DNA from: Cereibacter azotoformans
GTDB taxonomy: Bacteria > Pseudomonadota > Alphaproteobacteria > Rhodobacterales > Rhodobacteraceae
Length of the DNA stretch: 64,000 nt
Direction: 5' to 3'
Assembly (NCBI GenBank): GCA_017599285.1
Contig: JAGFXX010000001.1
Location: 868,001 to 932,000 of the forward strand
Of this stretch, positions 60,914-64,000 are shown in pieces. The notes beneath the pieces are model-generated. The model searched no databases. It was given only the letters and a program-made list of their open reading frames with translations, and was not told where the DNA came from. Both the position numbers and the translations under genes were made by a program. The first letter of the stretch is position 1. Each line of letters opens with the position of its first letter.

Positions 60914-62073
60914 GGCCGAAGGCTCCATTGCACGACCGGCCGCGCCGCGTCCCAGCCGCGCATCCGGCCCAGCGGCGTCGCGCGGGCGATCTCGATCCGC
61001 AGGAGGTCGCCGCCGTGCCGGGCATGAAGCGCGGCCAGAAGGGCCTCGGTCTCGAGCGTCACGGCGTTGACGACGAGCCGCGCGGTGCGGGGCAGCGCCG
61101 CGAAGAGCGCCTCATCGAAGCCGCCGCCCACGAAGATCGCATCCGGTGCTGGCAGGGAGGCCAAGGCGTCGTGCGTGCGGCCCTCGACCACCTCGAGCGG
61201 CAGGGCAAAGCGCGCGGCGTTGGCGCGGATGTTGGCCACGCGCTCGGGCCGGCACTCGACCGACACCGCCCGTCCGCCCGCAAGGCACCATTCGACCGAG
61301 ACAGAGCCCGAGCCTGCGCCGAGATCCCACAAAAGCTCGCCCCGCCGCGGGGCCAGCGCCGCGAGCGTCAGCGCCCGGACCGGCGCCTTGGTGATCTGCC
61401 CGTCATGGGCGAAGAGGGTGTCGGGCCGGCCGGGGCTGCGGGGCAGGGCAGTCCCGCCCCGCGCCTCGATCGCCACCGTGACCGGGGCGGCCACATCCGT
61501 CAGGGCAAAGCCGCAGGCGGTGGCCTCGCGCACGCGCTCACGCGGGCCGCCCAGCGATTCCAGCACCCACAGGCGGCTGTCTCCCCAGCCTTCGGCGGCA
61601 AGGAAGGCCGCGAGCGCCCCGGCCGCGGGCCCGTCGCGCAGCGTGCAGATGGCGCGGCGGCCGGGGGCCAACTCGGGCAGCAGCCGCTCCACGGGCGCGG
61701 CATGAAGGCCCAGGCTCAGCACCTCCTCCTGCCGCCAGCCAAGCCGCGCCGCAGCCAGCGCCACCACGCCCGGAGCGGGATAGGCGCACCATTCGCCCGC
61801 CTCGAGCGCGGCCGCGAGGCTGCCGCCCGCGCCGTGCCAGAACGGATCGCCGGAGGCGAGCACCGCCACCGGCCGGCCCCGCAGCGCCAGCACCGGCGCG
61901 AGATCAAAGGGCACCGGCCATTCCAGACCCCGCGCGCCCGCCTCGACGAGCGCCAGATGCCGCGGCCCGCCCACGACGACCTCGGCCGCCTCCAGCGCGG
62001 CGCGGCTTGCATCCGTCAGGCCCGCCGGTCCATCTTCGCCCAGACCGATGATCGAAAGCCAGGGATCAGCCAT
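60910..62073 (-). CDS. cobL: Precorrin-6B C5,15-methyltransferase (decarboxylating)
   Basis: A 387-residue fusion: an N-terminal CbiE-like methylase (WLSIIGLGEDGPAGLTDASRAALEAAEVVVGGPRHL; VLASGDPFWHGAGGSLA) and a C-terminal CbiT-like class I methyltransferase (LLWDLGAGSGSVSVEWCLAG; APDAIFVGGGFDEALFAAL). It methylates C5 and C15 of precorrin-6B and removes the acetate carboxyl at C12. AGGAGG lies 6 nt before the ATG at 62073. That start codon overlaps the divergent cobK start within CATG, so any cobL promoter must lie inside cobK. Confidence 0.94.
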   Translation of the reverse strand: MADPWLSIIGLGEDGPAGLTDASRAALEAAEVVVGGPRHLALVEAGARGLEWPVPFDLAPVLALRGRPVAVLASGDPFWHGAGGSLAAALEAGEWCAYPAPGVVALAAARLGWRQEEVLSLGLHAAPVERLLPELAPGRRAICTLRDGPAAGALAAFLAAEGWGDSRLWVLESLGGPRERVREATACGFALTDVAAPVTVAIEARGGTALPRSPGRPDTLFAHDGQITKAPVRALTLAALAPRRGELLWDLGAGSGSVSVEWCLAGGRAVSVECRPERVANIRANAARFALPLEVVEGRTHDALASLPAPDAIFVGGGFDEALFAALPRTARLVVNAVTLETEALLAALHARHGGDLLRIEIARATPLGRMRGWDAARPVVQWSLRP

Positions 62074-62815
62074 GCGCATCCTCCTTCTGGGCGGAACGAC
62101 CGAAGCCAGCCGCATGGCCCGCGCCCTGGCCGAGGCGGGCCTTCCGTCCGTGTTCTCCTACGCAGGCCGCACCGCCGCGCCCGTGGCGCAGCCATTGCCC
62201 GTGCGGGTGGGCGGCTTTGGCGGCGTCGAGGGCCTGGCCGCCTACATCCGGGCGGAAGGCATCACCCATGTCATTGATGCAACCCATCCGTTCGCCACGC
62301 AGATGAGCCGGAACGCGGTCGAGGCCTGTGACGCCACCGGCACGGCGCTGGTGGCGCTCGAACGCGCGCCCTGGGTGGCGGGGCCGGGCGACCGCTGGAT
62401 CCGCGTCCCCTCGATCGAGGCCGCCGCCGAGGCGCTGCCCGAGGCACCGGCGCGCGTGTTCCTCGCCATCGGCCGCCTGCATCTCGCGGCCTTCGCGGGC
62501 CGGCCGCAGCACCATTACCTGCTGCGTCTCGTCGATCCACCCGAAGGGCTGCCCTTGCCTCACGCCGAGGCGATTATTGCCCGCGGCCCGTTCACGCTGG
62601 CCGAAGACCTCGACCTCCTGCGCAGCCACGCAACCCAGTGGATCGTGGCCAAGAACGCGGGCGGCGAGGGCGCGCGCGCCAAGCTCGATGCCGCGCGCGA
62701 GCTGGGCCTGCCGGTCGTTCTGATCGACCGGCCCGCGATCCTGCCGCGCCCGCGCGCCGAGACGCCCGAGGCGGTGCTGGCCTGGCTCGCTCATCCGGCC
62801 GACCTCGGCGTATAG
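62072..62815 (+). CDS. cobK: Precorrin-6A reductase
   Basis: A 247-residue NADPH-dependent reductase of precorrin-6A to precorrin-6B. Segments: MRILLLGGTTEASRMARALAEAG, YAGRTAAPVAQPLPVRVGGFGG, VIDATHPFATQMSRNAVEAC, FLAIGRLHLAAFAG and WIVAKNAGGEGARAKLDAARELGLPVVLIDRP. AGGGA lies 6 nt before the ATG. It is the only cob gene here on the plus strand, embedded between cobJ (converging, 25-nt overlap) and cobL (diverging, overlapping starts). Confidence 0.95.
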   Translation: MRILLLGGTTEASRMARALAEAGLPSVFSYAGRTAAPVAQPLPVRVGGFGGVEGLAAYIRAEGITHVIDATHPFATQMSRNAVEACDATGTALVALERAPWVAGPGDRWIRVPSIEAAAEALPEAPARVFLAIGRLHLAAFAGRPQHHYLLRLVDPPEGLPLPHAEAIIARGPFTLAEDLDLLRSHATQWIVAKNAGGEGARAKLDAARELGLPVVLIDRPAILPRPRAETPEAVLAWLAHPADLGV

Positions 62816-63525
62816 ACCCAGCGGCCCACGCGGCGCGTGGCCGAATTGCCGAGGATCACCACCGTCCGCATGTCGGCCATCTCGGGCGTGGCCTCGGCCA
62901 GCGTCACCGTTCGCAGATGCTGCTCGGGCGTCGAGACCGCGCGGGCGAAGGTCACGAGCCGGTCCGGCCCGCAGGCCGCGCGCAGGATTTCCAGAGCGCG
63001 GACAAATCCTTCGGGGCGGGACTTCGAGCGGGGATTGTAGAAGGCCATCGCCAGATCCGCCTCGGCGGCGAGCCGCAACCGCTTCTCGATCAGCGCCCAG
63101 GGCTTGAGATTGTCCGACAGGTTGATCGCGCAGAAATCGTGCCCGAGCGGCGCTCCGGCGGCGGCGGCGGCGGCCAGCATCGCGGTGATGCCGGGCAGGA
63201 TGCGGATGTCGAGCGCCTGCCACTCAGGCCGCGCCTCCAGCGCCTCGAACAAGGCCGAGGCCATGGCGAAGACCCCTGGATCGCCCGAGGAGACCACGAC
63301 CACCCGCCGCCCCTCGGCCGCCATCAGAAGCGCATGGGCCGCGCGCTCGACCTCCACCCGGTTGTCGGATGCGTGGAGCGTCAGGCCCGGCCGTTCGGCC
63401 ACGCGGGCGACGTAAGGGATGTAGCCCACCACGTCGGTGGCCTCGGCCAGAGCGGCCGAGACCTCGGGCGTGACGAGATGTTCGGCGCCGGGCCCGAGAC
63501 CCGCCACCACGAGCCAGCCGCTCAT
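62791..63525 (-). CDS. cobJ: Precorrin-3B C17-methyltransferase
   Basis: A 244-residue tetrapyrrole methylase that methylates C17 and contracts the ring of precorrin-3B. Family segments: WLVVAGLGPGAEHLVTPEVSAALAEATDVVGYIPYVARV, VVVVSSGDPGVFAMASALFEAL, ILPGITAMLAAAAAAGAPLGHDFCAINLSDNLKPW and MAFYNPRSKSRP. Start overlaps the cobI stop by 4 nt; the 3' end overlaps the convergent cobK gene by 25 nt. Confidence 0.95.
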   Translation of the reverse strand: MSGWLVVAGLGPGAEHLVTPEVSAALAEATDVVGYIPYVARVAERPGLTLHASDNRVEVERAAHALLMAAEGRRVVVVSSGDPGVFAMASALFEALEARPEWQALDIRILPGITAMLAAAAAAGAPLGHDFCAINLSDNLKPWALIEKRLRLAAEADLAMAFYNPRSKSRPEGFVRALEILRAACGPDRLVTFARAVSTPEQHLRTVTLAEATPEMADMRTVVILGNSATRRVGRWVYTPRSAG

Positions 63526-64000
63526 TCCGCAAGCTCCGGGCGGCGCCCGCGTCCGGGGACGAGCACGATGGCGAAATAGGGGCAGTCCGCGCCCTCGACC
63601 TCGGCCAGCCGCGCGACCCGCTGGCCCGGCATCGTCCCGCGCTCGACGAGCCAGGCCTCCTCGAGCCGCCCCGCGGCCGCCAGCGCCCGGCGCACCTTGG
63701 GCAGGTTGCGCCCGGTCTTCATCACCACCACCGCATCGGCCGCCGCCGCGTGCCGCGCCAGATCCTCTTCCGGGAGAGTGCCCGCCAGCACCGAGAGCAC
63801 ATCGTCGCCCCAGGTGATCGGCAGGCCGGCCGCGTTCCAGCAGCCCGCCATGCCGGGGATGCCCGGCACGATCTCGACCTCGGAGCGGCCCTGAAGCCGG
63901 CTGTGCAGATGCATGAACGAGCCGTAGAACAGCGGATCGCCCTCGCAGAGCACCACCACCTCCTCGGTTTGCGCCAGCTCCGCCAGCCGGTCGGCCCAGA
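63522..64000 (-). CDS. cobI: Precorrin-2 C20-methyltransferase, C-terminal part (5' end outside window)
   Basis: The frame is open to the window edge; about 159 residues are present of the usual 230-250. Family segments: LCEGDPLFYGSFMHLHSRL, VPGIPGMAGCWNAAGLPITWGDDVLSVLAGTL, VVVMKTGRNLPKVRRAL and YFAIVLVPGRGRR. It makes precorrin-3A from precorrin-2, the step before CobJ's substrate. Its stop overlaps the cobJ ATG by 4 nt. The frame reads W-A-D-R-L upstream of a GTG at 63959, so that GTG is not the true start. Confidence 0.92.
   Translation of the reverse strand, partial: WADRLAELAQTEEVVVLCEGDPLFYGSFMHLHSRLQGRSEVEIVPGIPGMAGCWNAAGLPITWGDDVLSVLAGTLPEEDLARHAAAADAVVVMKTGRNLPKVRRALAAAGRLEEAWLVERGTMPGQRVARLAEVEGADCPYFAIVLVPGRGRRPELAE

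Overview
The window is GC-rich, gene-dense alphaproteobacterial chromosome. Its gene content points to the Rhodobacter/Cereibacter group (Rhodobacterales), most likely C. sphaeroides or a close relative. The evidence is an RpoH sigma factor beside an RluD-type gene, CarD, an aerobic (Cob) cobalamin pathway, a xerD / aroK-aroB junction, several small protein families I know mainly from this order (DUF6456, DUF6476, DUF6477), and a GC-hairpin intergenic element. I saw no tRNA, rRNA, CRISPR array, insertion sequence or prophage. The organism call is an inference from gene families, not from an alignment.

Layout. (1) 1-17.5 kb is core and housekeeping: the end of pntA, pntB, a DUF3422 membrane protein, argE coupled to an FAD oxidoreductase, moaA, a lipoprotein, a membrane hybrid histidine kinase, a DUF6476 protein head-to-head with rluD, rpoH, a methyltransferase, a PepF-type peptidase, and an ATP-dependent DNA ligase coupled to its partner exonuclease. 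(2) 17.6-21.6 kb is a complete Anbu-type cluster (circularly permuted ATP-grasp, alpha-E, transglutaminase-like, Anbu proteasome-like protease), whose biochemical product is still unsettled. (3) 21.6-27.9 kb is an alpha/beta hydrolase, SCP2, a TPR protein, a SUV3-like helicase, an S4 protein, fdxA and carD.

(4) 28.0-48.8 kb is an accessory catabolic island bounded by a GntR-type regulator and a LacI-type regulator. It encodes two CoA-transferases, an SDR, a cyclase-family hydrolase, an amidohydrolase, an acyl-CoA dehydrogenase, a fumarate-reductase-like flavoprotein, two enoyl-CoA hydratases, an HpcH/HpaI aldolase, a MaoC hydratase and parts of at least two TRAP transporters. Most of the right half is chained by 4-nt start/stop overlaps. 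The logic is uptake of an organic acid, CoA activation, dehydrogenation, hydration and C-C cleavage; the substrate cannot be read from sequence. One TRAP set is intact (with two tandem binding proteins). The other is scattered on both strands and lacks an intact small permease. Two LacI-type palindromes lie in the divergent promoter region of the damaged set.

(5) 48.8-57.9 kb holds a class-I amidotransferase, a DUF305 protein, DUF6477/DUF6456 proteins, a CNNM/CBS transporter, xerD, a helical periplasmic protein with a 44-residue membrane partner, aroK and aroB. A decayed tandem copy of the aroB 3' end follows. (6) 58-64 kb is part of a cobalamin operon (cobI-cobJ, cobL-cobE-cobM-cobA, a 26-codon coupled ORF, cobF) with cobK embedded on the opposite strand. 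Both window edges cut genes (pntA and cobI).
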